Assembly: GCA_045639085.1 (NCBI GenBank)
Contig: JAZUCM010000119.1
Coordinates: 1 to 52,527, forward strand
DNA length: 52,527 nucleotides
DNA from: Gastranaerophilus sp045639085
GTDB taxonomy: Bacteria > Cyanobacteriota > Vampirovibrionia > Gastranaerophilales > Gastranaerophilaceae
Direction: 5' to 3'
Part shown: piece by piece, positions 15,251 to 24,117 of the stretch
How the letters are laid out: each line of letters begins with the position of its first letter
Numbering within the stretch: the first letter of the stretch is position 1
Made by a program: the position numbers and the translations under genes
The notes under the pieces: model-generated
Database searches by the model: none
What the model was told of the DNA's origin: nothing
What the model saw: the letters and a program-made list of their open reading frames with translations, nothing else

Positions 15251-16669
15251 TTACTTGTATAATTTTTGCATTATTGGAAGATTTATGCCGTTTAAAAATG
15301 ATTTTTCGGTTAAACGAACACCCAGACAGCATTGTTTGCGCTTAAACTGTGCCAAATAAATCCGACGAACGATATCTTTAACAAGGTTTCTGTCATATTT
15401 TTTGCCGATATCGTCAATGGACATATTTTGCTCCAAATACATCTCAATAATATCATCTAAAACCGCATAATCCGGCAAACTGTCTTGATCTTTTTGGTTT
15501 GGGCGAAGTTCCGCGGATGGCGCTTTATCAATAATCTCTTGCGGAATAATTATTTCATCATGATTAATATAATTTGAAACCTTATAAACATTTGTTTTCG
15601 TAAGATCACAAATTAAATTCAACCCGCCACAAAGATCGCCATAAAGCGTTCCATACCCCATTGCAGCTTCTGATTTATTGCTAGTGGAAAGCAGAAGATA
15701 ATTTTCTCGATTAGAGAAAAACATCAAAATCAAGCCGCGAATACGCGCCTGAAGATTTTCTTCCGCCAAATCGTATTTCCGCACTTTAGCCACATCAGAA
15801 ATAAATTCATCAAACAAATGAGTAATAGGCAAAGTTGCGGTTTTAATCCCCAAGTTTTTAGCCAGAACAACCGAATCATCAACGCTACCTGAAGACGAAA
15901 ACATACTTGGCATCATAACGCCAAAAACATTCTCTTTTCCAAGCGCCTGAACTGCTAACGCAGCCGTCAATGCGCTGTCAATACCGCCGGAAAGCCCTAA
16001 GATAACCTTTTTAAACCCTGTATTAGCGCAATATTCACGAAGTGCAAATGTCGTAACATCGACGATTTGTTTTTCAATCGCATCGAATTCCGGCACTATC
16101 GGTTTTTTAAAATCAATTTCCGCAATACATTCCTCGCACAACGGCGCCTGGAAAACAATTTCATTATCCGCATTTTTCGCAAAACTAGCACCGCAATAGA
16201 TATTTTCATCGGCCATTCCGATAGCATTCACAAACACGAAATCACAATCCGTTTCGACACTTGCGACAAAATCATCAAGAGTATTCATCGCATAGTAGCG
16301 ATTATGCGCAAGGATATACAAATCGCACTTAATATCATCCTCATAATAATCCGATACATAAACCTTTTTGCCGTTAATATTGTACAAGCCATCGTCATCT
16401 TGCTCTATAAATTCGCCGCTATGTATCAAAACATCACCGATAAAAACGTATTTATCCCCAACACGTGCAGCTATTTTTTCATAGAAATCACTTTCGCGCT
16501 TATTCGCCCTCTCGTCTAAAATCAAATCTTTTCCGCCGCAACTGCCCAAATCATACTGCGGGAAAATAACGATTTCAGTCTGCGCCTTGGCAAGTTTTTC
16601 ATAAACATTCTTGATGTTAAACGCGAAATCTGCAACTTTAAATTTGCTTTGTACAACGGTAACTTTCAT
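15251..16669 (-). CDS. nadE: NAD+ synthase with a shortened, probably inactive glutaminase domain
   Basis: 472 aa. Residues ~210-472 are the NAD synthetase domain: the ATP-pyrophosphatase loop GLSGGIDSALTAAL, then LSTSNKSEAAMGYGTLYGD, GGLNLICDLTKTNVY and PSAELRPNQKDQDSLPDY. It adenylates and amidates deamido-NAD. Residues 1-195 align with the nitrilase-type glutaminase of glutamine-dependent NadE but are ~80 residues shorter. FPQYDLGSCGGKDL replaces the usual PEL..., so the catalytic Glu is Gln. The ICEDLW cysteine motif is replaced by VSDYYEDD. The enzyme is therefore predicted to use ammonia directly or from a separate amidotransferase. It is the last gene of the murC operon, 4 bp after ftsQ, with GGAG inside the ftsQ end. 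Confidence 0.9.
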   Translation of the reverse strand: MKVTVVQSKFKVADFAFNIKNVYEKLAKAQTEIVIFPQYDLGSCGGKDLILDERANKRESDFYEKIAARVGDKYVFIGDVLIHSGEFIEQDDDGLYNINGKKVYVSDYYEDDIKCDLYILAHNRYYAMNTLDDFVASVETDCDFVFVNAIGMADENIYCGASFAKNADNEIVFQAPLCEECIAEIDFKKPIVPEFDAIEKQIVDVTTFALREYCANTGFKKVILGLSGGIDSALTAALAVQALGKENVFGVMMPSMFSSSGSVDDSVVLAKNLGIKTATLPITHLFDEFISDVAKVRKYDLAEENLQARIRGLILMFFSNRENYLLLSTSNKSEAAMGYGTLYGDLCGGLNLICDLTKTNVYKVSNYINHDEIIIPQEIIDKAPSAELRPNQKDQDSLPDYAVLDDIIEMYLEQNMSIDDIGKKYDRNLVKDIVRRIYLAQFKRKQCCLGVRLTEKSFLNGINLPIMQKLYK

Positions 16670-16673
16670 AATT

Positions 16674-17528
16674 TTACTCCAACTTTAAATAAGGATCTTT
16701 CCATCTTAAATCTAAATATTTTATATGTTCATCCATAAGTTTAATTTCCGGCAAGATGGATGATAACCTGCGAACACGTTCAAACGCAGTAGAATCAGCT
16801 TTTCCCAACCGAATTTTTATGGACGAAATCTTCACGAATATATCATCAGGATTTCTCAAATCAACATACTCAACAGCCTCTTTTGAACAGGTTTCAACGT
16901 ACTTCGCAAGATTCAAAAGTTCGTCAATATAATCCTTTTTCCAATTGTGATAATCTTCTCCCTTATTGCCATAAGAAAGAACACAAAGGGTGTGATATTT
17001 TTCGATGTAAGGCGCATATTCACGTCCGACAAGAGTTCCATCTGCAGTGAAATACGCGACAGGAGGCACGTCAACATCAGGCGAAATCGTCATCACCGGA
17101 ATACGTTCCTTAAAAATCAGATCGATTCGCGCCGGAAACGCATACCGCCTGATATAAACATCCTCAACCGGCGGAAGTTCCAGCAAAAGTTTCTTCAAAC
17201 CGTCAACTTTTTGCGCGAAAATCGGATACCCTTCCACCTGAAAACCGCTCAAAAGTTTATAAATCTTCTCATCAGGAACGATTTCATTATTAATCAACCG
17301 TATAACTTCAGGATCCGAATGTGAAAACGCATCTTGTGAAATATACAAAGCCGGAATTTTGAGGAAATAATAAACCCCAACAATCAAAAGTGTACTCAAC
17401 AAAAACCTACAAAAAGTATGTAAGTGTTTAAGGTGATTTTTCTTTCCTCGAACACGTCTTTGACGAAGTCGTTTTTTTACTTCGCGTTCGTGATTTTCTA
17501 TATCAAACTCTTCGATTTCACCTGTCAT
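16674..17528 (-). CDS. ftsQ: Cell division protein FtsQ
   Basis: 284 aa. The cytoplasmic N-terminus is charged (VKKRLRQRRVRGKKN). A single membrane helix lies at ~43-62 (FLLSTLLIVGVYYFL). A POTRA/FtsQ region follows (LKKLLLELPPVEDVYIRRYAFPARIDLIFKER, split here by eye at 110-150), with the typical P-A-x-x-x-I/L-x-F-x-E-R-x-P motif. FtsQ links early and late divisome proteins in the periplasm. The ATG directly abuts the ddl stop (TAG then ATG), so translation is probably coupled. The position after murC-murB-ddl matches division/cell-wall clusters in many bacteria. Sequence is divergent, but motif and context agree. Confidence 0.9.
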   Translation of the reverse strand: MTGEIEEFDIENHEREVKKRLRQRRVRGKKNHLKHLHTFCRFLLSTLLIVGVYYFLKIPALYISQDAFSHSDPEVIRLINNEIVPDEKIYKLLSGFQVEGYPIFAQKVDGLKKLLLELPPVEDVYIRRYAFPARIDLIFKERIPVMTISPDVDVPPVAYFTADGTLVGREYAPYIEKYHTLCVLSYGNKGEDYHNWKKDYIDELLNLAKYVETCSKEAVEYVDLRNPDDIFVKISSIKIRLGKADSTAFERVRRLSSILPEIKLMDEHIKYLDLRWKDPYLKLE

Positions 17529-18470
17529 CTACTTGTTTAACCCTGCACTTTGCAAAATTAGTAACACCAAATTATCGTAATCAATGCCCATTACCTCGGA
17601 CTGCGCCGGCAAATCACTTGTTTCGGTCATCCCCGGGCTGGTATTAATTTCTAATATATATGGTACATCGTCGACTATCAAAAAGTCAACTCTTGAAACT
17701 CCGCTACAACCGACAGTTTCGTAAGCTTTTACCGCCAAAGCCTTGACACGCGCCGTCATCTCGCCTGACAACTCTGCCGGCAAAATAAATTCTGTCATCC
17801 CTTTTGTGTATTTTGCTTCATAATCATACCACTCATTTTTTGGACGAAGCTCAAGAATTTCAGTCGCAAACGGAACGCCATCACGTTCCAAAACACCCAC
17901 GGTTGTACCAATTCCAACAAGATATTCTTCAATCAGAACATCATTGTTATACTTGCTCGCTTCCGCATAAGCCGCCGCTAAATCATCTTTTGTGTTGACT
18001 TTCGTCATCCCAAAACTTGAACCTTCACAAACCGGTTTTGTTATCAATGGATATTTTAAATCCTTAGTTTTTTCAAAAACATCCTCACCCTTTTTTACAA
18101 AAACAGATTTAATCAATGGAATTTCAGGACAAACAGAGAGCATTCTTTTGGTATACTCTTTGTTCATACAAACCGCGCTCGCCATAACTCCGCAGCCTGT
18201 ATAAGGTATTTTCAAGATTTCCAAAACCCCTTGAATACAGCCATCTTCGCCATATTTTCCGTGAAGTGCATTATACGCTATATCAAAATTCCCGTCTTTC
18301 AATGTTTGCGCAATATTTTCATCCACAACGACAAGTTGTGAATTTTTAAACCCTAAACGCTGCAACGCGTCAAAACATCCTTTGCCAGAGCGCATTGAAA
18401 CTTCACGTTCAGATGACATACCGCCACAAAGCACTGCTATTTTTGCATCTTTTGATATAACATTTTGCAT
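17529..18470 (-). CDS. ddl: D-alanine--D-alanine ligase
   Basis: 313 aa, a typical ATP-grasp Ddl. It makes the D-Ala-D-Ala dipeptide for peptidoglycan in the cytoplasm. Motifs in order: GGMSSEREVSMRSG (residues ~16-29), HGKYGEDGCIQGVLEI, YTGCGVMASAVCMNKEYTK, KPVCEGSSFGMTKV, EEYLVGIGTTVGVL and the Mg-binding EINTSPGMTETS near the C-terminus. The start is at 18470, preceded by GAGGAAG inside the end of murB, so the two frames overlap by 34 nt. It sits in the murC-murB-ddl-ftsQ-nadE operon. Confidence 0.97.
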   Translation of the reverse strand: MQNVISKDAKIAVLCGGMSSEREVSMRSGKGCFDALQRLGFKNSQLVVVDENIAQTLKDGNFDIAYNALHGKYGEDGCIQGVLEILKIPYTGCGVMASAVCMNKEYTKRMLSVCPEIPLIKSVFVKKGEDVFEKTKDLKYPLITKPVCEGSSFGMTKVNTKDDLAAAYAEASKYNNDVLIEEYLVGIGTTVGVLERDGVPFATEILELRPKNEWYDYEAKYTKGMTEFILPAELSGEMTARVKALAVKAYETVGCSGVSRVDFLIVDDVPYILEINTSPGMTETSDLPAQSEVMGIDYDNLVLLILQSAGLNK

Positions 18471-19348
18471 AATTCTTCCTCTCTTTTATTATTTCCGCCC
18501 AGAAAAATTATTTCCGGCTCCAATTTTATCCCAAATTTTTGATCAACTGCGGCCTGCATTCGACACATCAATTCAAGAACATCCGTTGACGTACCGCCTC
18601 TGTCGTTGACAATAAAATTAGCATGGTTTTCCCAAACCCTCACACCGCCTTGCTGCCAAGATTTAACCCCGCAAGAATCCAAAAGTCGGCCGGCAGATTC
18701 TCCCTCCGGATTTTTAAAAATACTTCCGCAATTCGGCAAACTCAACAACGGCTGATGGTTTCGTCTGAACGCCAAACATTCTTGCATACGAGCATTAACT
18801 TTTTCTACCGTAGCGCAAGTAAGCTCGAACTCCGCGGACAAAATTTTTATATCTTTTTTTTGACAAATGGAACTTCTATATCCGAAAGCCATTTCATCTT
18901 TGTAAAGTTCAAAAACTCCACGTTCAGAGCTATAACAACGAACTTTAACCAAGTTATCGGAAATAGATTGCCCGTTAGCCGACGCGTTCATATAAACCTC
19001 GCCGCCAACAGCACCCGGAAACCCAATTAAAAATTCTAAGCCGCCCAAGCCGAATTTTGCAACTTCTTGCGCTAAACGCTGCCCCTTAACGCCGCAATCC
19101 GCAACAACACGGGAACCTTCAACAGATATTTTATCCATTTTAGAAGTCAAAACAACGGCTCCTGGGTATCCGTCGTCAGAAATCAATACGTTTGAAATAT
19201 TTCCCAAAACAATCGCTTGTGGCTCACTTTGCATAACCTCTACAAAATCAGCCTCGCAATGCGGGAAATAAACACGCGCAATCAGACCGCCAAGCTTAAA
19301 GCTGGTAAGTTTTTTTATCTCAAAATCTTTTTCAAAACTAATTACCAA
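18437..19348 (-). CDS. murB: UDP-N-acetylenolpyruvoylglucosamine reductase
   Basis: 303 aa from a TTG at 19348. It was chosen because AGGAGG (19358-19363) lies 9 nt upstream; the frame is open to another TTG at 19366, which lies ahead of that site. The FAD-binding region includes TSFKLGGLIARVYFP, VLGNISNVLIS and GLEFLIGFPGAVGG-EVYMNASA. The substrate/catalytic region has FGYRSSICQ and NCGSIFKNPEGESAGRLLD, with the Ser of GSIFKNP as proton donor. PEIIFLG with its Glu is at the end. It makes UDP-MurNAc with NADPH. It overlaps murC by 11 nt and ddl by 34 nt, so translation is tightly coupled. Confidence 0.95.
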   Translation of the reverse strand: MVISFEKDFEIKKLTSFKLGGLIARVYFPHCEADFVEVMQSEPQAIVLGNISNVLISDDGYPGAVVLTSKMDKISVEGSRVVADCGVKGQRLAQEVAKFGLGGLEFLIGFPGAVGGEVYMNASANGQSISDNLVKVRCYSSERGVFELYKDEMAFGYRSSICQKKDIKILSAEFELTCATVEKVNARMQECLAFRRNHQPLLSLPNCGSIFKNPEGESAGRLLDSCGVKSWQQGGVRVWENHANFIVNDRGGTSTDVLELMCRMQAAVDQKFGIKLEPEIIFLGGNNKREEELCKMLYQKMQK

Positions 19349-20714
19349 CCCCAACGGCCTCCTCAATCATAAAAAGTTCTTTACTCAAATTCGTTATAGT
19401 TCCGGCTCCCAAACCGATAACAACATCCCCCTCGCGCAACTGCGGATAAAGTTGTGCGGCAACGGATTTCATATCTCCAGCTAAATGTTTTGCACCAAGT
19501 TTCCTTGCAAAAACTTCGCCTGAAACACCTTCGATTTCAACTTCGGACGCGGCATAAACATCAGTCACAAAAACTTCTGCATCACACTTCAATGACTCTA
19601 AAAATTCATCCCAAAGGCTTTGCAACCTTGTATATCTATGAGGCTGAAACACCGCAACGACACGCCTTTGTCCAAAAGATTTTGCAGCATCCAGCGTTGC
19701 TTTAATTTCTGTCGGATGGTGGGCATAATCATCATAAACATCCACCCCTAACTCCTTCAACTTACCTATATACTGAAATCTTCTTCCCATGCCGGAAAAC
19801 GTCGCAAAATGTTCTTTTAACGCAACAACATCAACTCCTGTCAAATAAAGCGCCGCAATTACAGCCAGAGTATTGTATACATTATGGCGTCCCTTGAGAA
19901 TTATTTTAAACTCAGCAACAAATTGGTTTTTATAATACACATCAAAAGTCGTGAACTCCGCGCCGTAATTAATATTATTAGCGACAAAGTCCGCTTTATT
20001 TTCTAGTGCAAAAGTATAAATATCACCTTCAAAACGTCCATGTAACAGACTAACCCCTTCATCATCCGCGTTTAAAAGAATTTTTGCTCCATCATTAAGT
20101 CGGGCAAGAAATTTCACAAACGTCGTCACGACAGAATTCAACCCGTCCTTATAAAAATCAATGTGATCAGCCTCAAGGTTATTAATAACAGCAACATCAG
20201 GCTGATATTTAACAATAGTTCCATCACTTTCGTCAAGCTCTGCAACGAAATGCATTCCGTTTTTGCACTGTGCATTAGTATTCAATTCCGGCACAATTCC
20301 GCCATCAACGAAAGAAGGCGCAAGTCCGCCTTTTTCTAACACATAAGAACAAAGCCCACTGGTTGTCGTTTTACCGTGAGTACCGGCAAACCCCACAAAA
20401 CACTTGTCATTTCGAGAAATCTCGGCCAGTAAATCCGAACGGTGATAAATCGGCAATCCCAAGCGTTTCGCTTTAACAATTTCCGGATTGTCCTCACGAA
20501 TGGCAGTACTTGCGATTACGATACAATCATCTGGCAAATTTTCCTCTGCATGACCGACAAAAACTTTCGCACCCAAATCGCGCAGTTTATTCATATATTT
20601 ACTATCAGAAATATCAGAGCCGGAAACTTCATACCCATTCTCAAGCAAATATTTTGCCAAACCGCTCATCCCGATTCCACCGATAGCTATAAAATGATAC
20701 TTCTTCTTATCCAA
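19338..20714 (-). CDS. murC: UDP-N-acetylmuramate--L-alanine ligase
   Basis: 458 aa, normal length. Starts with TTG at 20714 (MDKKKYHFIAIGGIGMSGLA), with GAGG 8 nt upstream. The N-terminal Rossmann motif is GGIGMSGLAKYLLENGYEVSG, the Mur ligase P-loop is GTHGKTTTSGL (residues ~112-122), and LDESDGTIVKY and NNLEADHIDFY carry metal- and substrate-binding residues. YDDYAHHPTEIKATL and FQPHRYTR mark the C-terminal domain. It adds L-Ala to UDP-MurNAc. First gene of the wall/division operon; a TATAAT box lies ~35 bp upstream with no clear -35. Confidence 0.97.
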   Translation of the reverse strand: MDKKKYHFIAIGGIGMSGLAKYLLENGYEVSGSDISDSKYMNKLRDLGAKVFVGHAEENLPDDCIVIASTAIREDNPEIVKAKRLGLPIYHRSDLLAEISRNDKCFVGFAGTHGKTTTSGLCSYVLEKGGLAPSFVDGGIVPELNTNAQCKNGMHFVAELDESDGTIVKYQPDVAVINNLEADHIDFYKDGLNSVVTTFVKFLARLNDGAKILLNADDEGVSLLHGRFEGDIYTFALENKADFVANNINYGAEFTTFDVYYKNQFVAEFKIILKGRHNVYNTLAVIAALYLTGVDVVALKEHFATFSGMGRRFQYIGKLKELGVDVYDDYAHHPTEIKATLDAAKSFGQRRVVAVFQPHRYTRLQSLWDEFLESLKCDAEVFVTDVYAASEVEIEGVSGEVFARKLGAKHLAGDMKSVAAQLYPQLREGDVVIGLGAGTITNLSKELFMIEEAVGVGN

Positions 20715-20818
20715 AACTAAATCCTCTAAATCCCTAATTCTTTCCTAATTATAATACAAAAAACATGACAATAGCTACAAATATTTCATTTTTTTACATT
20801 TTATGTTAGATTAATTGT

Positions 20819-22123
20819 ATGGAAGTAATATTTAACCCTGTTGTAATATCAGTTATAACTCTTTGCCTATTGTGTTTACGCAAGGTAAACGTACTATTGG
20901 CAATTTTTATATCCTCAATCGTTGCGGGCTTATGCGCAAAAATGCCGATTTCAGAAATAATGGATGATTTTATCACCGGCATGGGCGGGAATTCTGAAAC
21001 GGCGTTAAGTTATATCTTACTGGGTGCTTTTGCCGCAACGATGACACATTCCGGCTTGGAAAGCGTTCTTTCCAAGAAAATTTCGACAATTATAAAAGGA
21101 AATATTTACATTTTAATCGGAATATTAACCTGCATGGCGATTTTTTCACAAAACCTAATCCCCGTACACATCGCGTTTATTCCGATAATAATTCCTCCGT
21201 TGATAAAAACAATGAATGCTCTAAAATTAGACCGCAGACTTGTAGCTTGCGCCTTGGCGTTTGGACTAAAAGCACCATATATTGCCGTTCCAACAGGTTT
21301 TGGATTAATTTTCCAAGGCTTATTGGCTGATAACATGACCCAAAACGGAATTGAAATCGCAAAAAGTGAAATCTGGAAATCGACTTGGTTTCTCGGAGTT
21401 GCGATGCTGGTAGGTTTTGCCTGGGCAATATTTGTTTCATACAAAAGGCCGCGTGAGTACGCAGACATAGAGTTTTCATCCGAAAAAATCACCCGCGCAG
21501 ACATAAAAATAAAAAAAGAACATTATCTGATTTTACTTGCTGCCGGCGCAACCTTTTTGGTCCAACTTTGGACAAAATCTTTACCGCTGGGCGCACTTGT
21601 GGGCTTGGGAATAATTTTTGGTACAGGCGCGATAAACTATCAAAAAATGGATAAAGTTATCAATGAAGGAATCGGCCTAATGGGTTACGTGGCATTTGTA
21701 ATGCTTGTTGCAGCAGGATTTGCGGCCGTACTCAAGGCAACGGGCGGAATAGATACCTTTGTGAATGCGGTTTTACCGTTTATGACAAATAAGGTTTTAG
21801 CGGCCACATTAATGCTTTTTATAGGACTTTTTATCACTATCGGAATCGGCACATCGTTTGGAACAATCCCTATTTTAGCGGTGTTATTCGTACCGATTTG
21901 CGCAAAATTAGGTTTCAGCGTCCCGTCAACCATTATAGTTTTAGCGGCAGCGGCAGCACTTGGTGATGCAGGCTCGCCAGCGTCTGACACAACACTTGGC
22001 CCAACGTCCGGCCTAAACATTGACGGACAGCACAACCATATTTGGGATACCTGCATCCCAACTTTTTTGCACTACAACATCCCGTTGTTACTTTTCGCAA
22101 TATTATCAGTTATAATCTTTTGA
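20819..22123 (+). CDS. NhaC/YuiF-family transporter
   Basis: 434 aa with about 11-12 transmembrane segments. It fits the Na+/H+ antiporter-like family that includes B. subtilis YuiF (putative amino-acid transporter): the N-terminal NVLLAIFISSIVAGL, MSGN-like GMGGNSETALSYILLGAFA, QNLIPVHIAFIPIIIPPLI and the C-terminal GDAGSPASDTTLGPTSGLN and DGQHNHIWDTCIPTFLHYN. The last motif is a strong family marker. Likely a secondary transporter for an amino acid (histidine has been proposed for YuiF); the substrate is not certain here. There is no Shine-Dalgarno. TAGATT ends 6 nt before the ATG, so a leaderless mRNA is possible. Divergent from murC. Confidence 0.85.
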   Translation: MEVIFNPVVISVITLCLLCLRKVNVLLAIFISSIVAGLCAKMPISEIMDDFITGMGGNSETALSYILLGAFAATMTHSGLESVLSKKISTIIKGNIYILIGILTCMAIFSQNLIPVHIAFIPIIIPPLIKTMNALKLDRRLVACALAFGLKAPYIAVPTGFGLIFQGLLADNMTQNGIEIAKSEIWKSTWFLGVAMLVGFAWAIFVSYKRPREYADIEFSSEKITRADIKIKKEHYLILLAAGATFLVQLWTKSLPLGALVGLGIIFGTGAINYQKMDKVINEGIGLMGYVAFVMLVAAGFAAVLKATGGIDTFVNAVLPFMTNKVLAATLMLFIGLFITIGIGTSFGTIPILAVLFVPICAKLGFSVPSTIIVLAAAAALGDAGSPASDTTLGPTSGLNIDGQHNHIWDTCIPTFLHYNIPLLLFAILSVIIF

Positions 22124-22187
22124 TTTTTAATGAAAATATGTTAAAATAAAATAGACGATGTTGACAGCATATTTGGAGGGTTTATTT

Positions 22188-22487
22188 ATGAAAAATCTAA
22201 CGTTAATTTTAACCGCAATCATTTTGAGCGCCGGAATTGCTTGTGCGTTCCCGGAAACATCATCTTTTAACAACCACGAAATGCAACAAATTCAAAATCT
22301 TCAACGTTTCAAACAAGGATCTTACAACGAATTTAAAGATTTTAAACAACAGCAAAAAGAAAATCAAGAACGCATCAAAAGAGACATTGAACGCCAAAAA
22401 CGACTTGAACAGCGTGCAGAACAAACAAATACAAACGCAAAATTCATCAATGATAACGGCGTTATAAAAATCGAAAACCAATACTAA
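22188..22487 (+). CDS. Small exported coiled-coil protein
   Basis: 99 aa from ATG 22188, with GGAGGG (22175-22180) 7 nt upstream; the longer frame to 22158 has no ribosome site. Residues 1-20 form a signal peptide (MKNLTLILTAIILSAG, ACA cleavage). Residues ~30-80 are charged and helical (FKQQQKENQERIKRDIERQ), a short coiled coil. The Cys in IACAF is not in a good lipobox. Probably periplasmic. A strong terminator follows. Function unknown. Confidence 0.75.
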   Translation: MKNLTLILTAIILSAGIACAFPETSSFNNHEMQQIQNLQRFKQGSYNEFKDFKQQQKENQERIKRDIERQKRLEQRAEQTNTNAKFINDNGVIKIENQY

Positions 22488-22492
22488 TTTTA

Positions 22493-22518
22493 AAGGCTCC
22501 TAACAAGGAGCCTTTTTT
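22493..22518 (+). terminator. Terminator after the small exported protein
   Basis: AAGGCTCCT (22493-22501) and AGGAGCCTT (22506-22514) with loop AACA, followed by TTTT. Confidence 0.9.
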
Positions 22519-22555
22519 ACGAGGTACAGAAAATAGCACTAACCGAGTCGACTAA

Positions 22556-22583
22556 TTGTATTCAAAATAAAATTTGGCATAAT
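22556..22583 (+). promoter_or_regulatory. Promoter of the orphan histidine kinase
   Basis: TTGTAT (22556-22561), 16-nt spacer, CATAAT (22578-22583). The ATG at 22590 begins 6 nt after the -10 box, leaving no room for a 5' leader. Confidence 0.55.
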
Positions 22584-22589
22584 AAAAAT

Positions 22590-23303
22590 ATGAACAACAT
22601 AGTCAATAATTTTAACAATGATATTTTCTTAACAATGGTCACGCACGACTTAAAAACCCCAATTAACGCCCTACTTCGCGCACTGGAAATTCTGCAAAAA
22701 AACAAATCATCATGCCGGGATACTTTTGAATACAAGCTTATTGACGACATGCTTAATTCTTCAAAATACATGAAAAACCTCGTCGAAAACATTCTTCTTA
22801 AATACAAAAGCGAAAAAGAAGAGATAAAACTCCAACTGGAAGCCCACCCTCTTGAAAACATCATCAACAAATCTATTGAAGAAATTCACTATGTCTTGAG
22901 CGATAAAGAACAAAAAATCAAATTCAAAAATCGAACAATCTCAAATATTTGCGAAATAGATTTCATCGAAATCAAACGAACAATCAGCAATCTTTTGACA
23001 AATGCTCACCAATACGCACCACAAAAAACAACAATCACAATTGAGCTCAAAGAAAACAAATACAATTATTCCGTCGAAATAACAAATAAGACCGTAAACC
23101 TCACTGAAAACAACACTCTCAACATTCCAAGCCAATGCACTGAAACAGCACTTTACTCCAAAACCATTAACACCGGCCTGGGTCTTTATATTTGTAAAAA
23201 AATCATTGAACTACACCGCGGACAAATATATTGCAAAAAGCTAAAAAACAATAAATGCTGTTTTGGTTTTAGCCTTCCGAAATGTCCAACCGTGCAGAAA
23301 TAA
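22590..23303 (+). CDS. Orphan cytosolic histidine kinase
   Basis: 237 aa, no membrane segment and no sensor domain. The HisKA box begins at once: VTHDLKTPINALLRALEIL with the phospho-accepting His at residue 19. The N box is TISNLLTNAHQYAP and the G2 box is TGLGLYICKKIIELHRGQIY. The G1 box (usually DxGxG) is not recognisable: the corresponding region reads EITNKTVNLTENN, so the ATP lid is altered. It may take its input from another protein, or act mainly as a phosphatase or phosphotransfer partner. No response regulator is adjacent. Probably leaderless. Its 3' end overlaps convergent prmC by 35 nt. Confidence 0.8.
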   Translation: MNNIVNNFNNDIFLTMVTHDLKTPINALLRALEILQKNKSSCRDTFEYKLIDDMLNSSKYMKNLVENILLKYKSEKEEIKLQLEAHPLENIINKSIEEIHYVLSDKEQKIKFKNRTISNICEIDFIEIKRTISNLLTNAHQYAPQKTTITIELKENKYNYSVEITNKTVNLTENNTLNIPSQCTETALYSKTINTGLGLYICKKIIELHRGQIYCKKLKNNKCCFGFSLPKCPTVQK

Positions 23304-24117
23304 CACGCTCAATTCCGGCCAAATCCTTTATGATATTTATCTCTTTAAAACCGTTTTCCTGCAATAATTTCTCAACTAACGGCGCCTGATTTATCCCGAG
23401 TTCGAATACAACAAACCCACGTTTTACAAAAAGCCTATGCGCCCCTTCAATAATTCGTTTATAAAACTCAACACCATCTTCATCTGGTGCAAAAAGCGCC
23501 AATTCGGGCTCAAATTCGACCTCTTTTTGAAGCTTTCCTTTTTCACTTAACGGAATATAAGGCGGGTTTGAAACAATTATATCAAATTTTTCACGCTCAC
23601 GCACATTGGAATAAACATCAGACTTCCTAAAAATTGCTCTATTAAAAAGATTATGTTTTGTTGCATTATCGAGCGCCACGTGAAGAGTTTCGTTAGAAAT
23701 ATCCAGTCCGATAATCTGAATTCCGGCGAGTTTTGCAATCATACACGAAACACATCCAGTACCTGACCCTATTTCGATAGCCATTTTCAAATCATTTTCC
23801 TTGATTAAGCGCACGGCTTCTCTCACAAGAAATTCTGTTTCATCACGCGGAATAAGGGTATGTTCGTTTACTATAAACTTCTCACCCATAAAATCAGCCA
23901 GACCAATAATATGCTGAATCGGACGTCGAGACTCAACGCGCTCACGCGCTTTTTTTTCAACAAAATCCAAATCACATTGAGCCATTTTTTCGCCCATTAT
24001 TGCTTTTTTCGCGTCATATCCACAAAAATGTTCGCAAAGCAACTCTGCCTCAACGCGCGCCTCGCCGGGCTCTATGCCACCATCAATCAATATTTTTGTA
24101 ATCCGTTGAATGCTCAT
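23269..24117 (-). CDS. prmC: Peptide chain release factor N5-glutamine methyltransferase
   Basis: 282 aa. The N-terminal helical domain (ITKILIDGGIEPGEARVEAELL) is followed by RRPIQHIIGLADFMGEKF and TLIPRDETEFLV. The SAM site is AIEIGSGTGCVSCMIA, and the catalytic/substrate motif SNPPYIPLSEKG lies near residue 184. The end is the family's KDLAGIERVISAR. It methylates the Gln of the GGQ motif of RF1/RF2. The usual partner prfA is not adjacent. The start overlaps the end of the 168-aa gene by 35 nt, so the three genes upstream to 24774 form an operon. Confidence 0.96.
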   Translation of the reverse strand: MSIQRITKILIDGGIEPGEARVEAELLCEHFCGYDAKKAIMGEKMAQCDLDFVEKKARERVESRRPIQHIIGLADFMGEKFIVNEHTLIPRDETEFLVREAVRLIKENDLKMAIEIGSGTGCVSCMIAKLAGIQIIGLDISNETLHVALDNATKHNLFNRAIFRKSDVYSNVREREKFDIIVSNPPYIPLSEKGKLQKEVEFEPELALFAPDEDGVEFYKRIIEGAHRLFVKRGFVVFELGINQAPLVEKLLQENGFKEINIIKDLAGIERVISARLDISEG

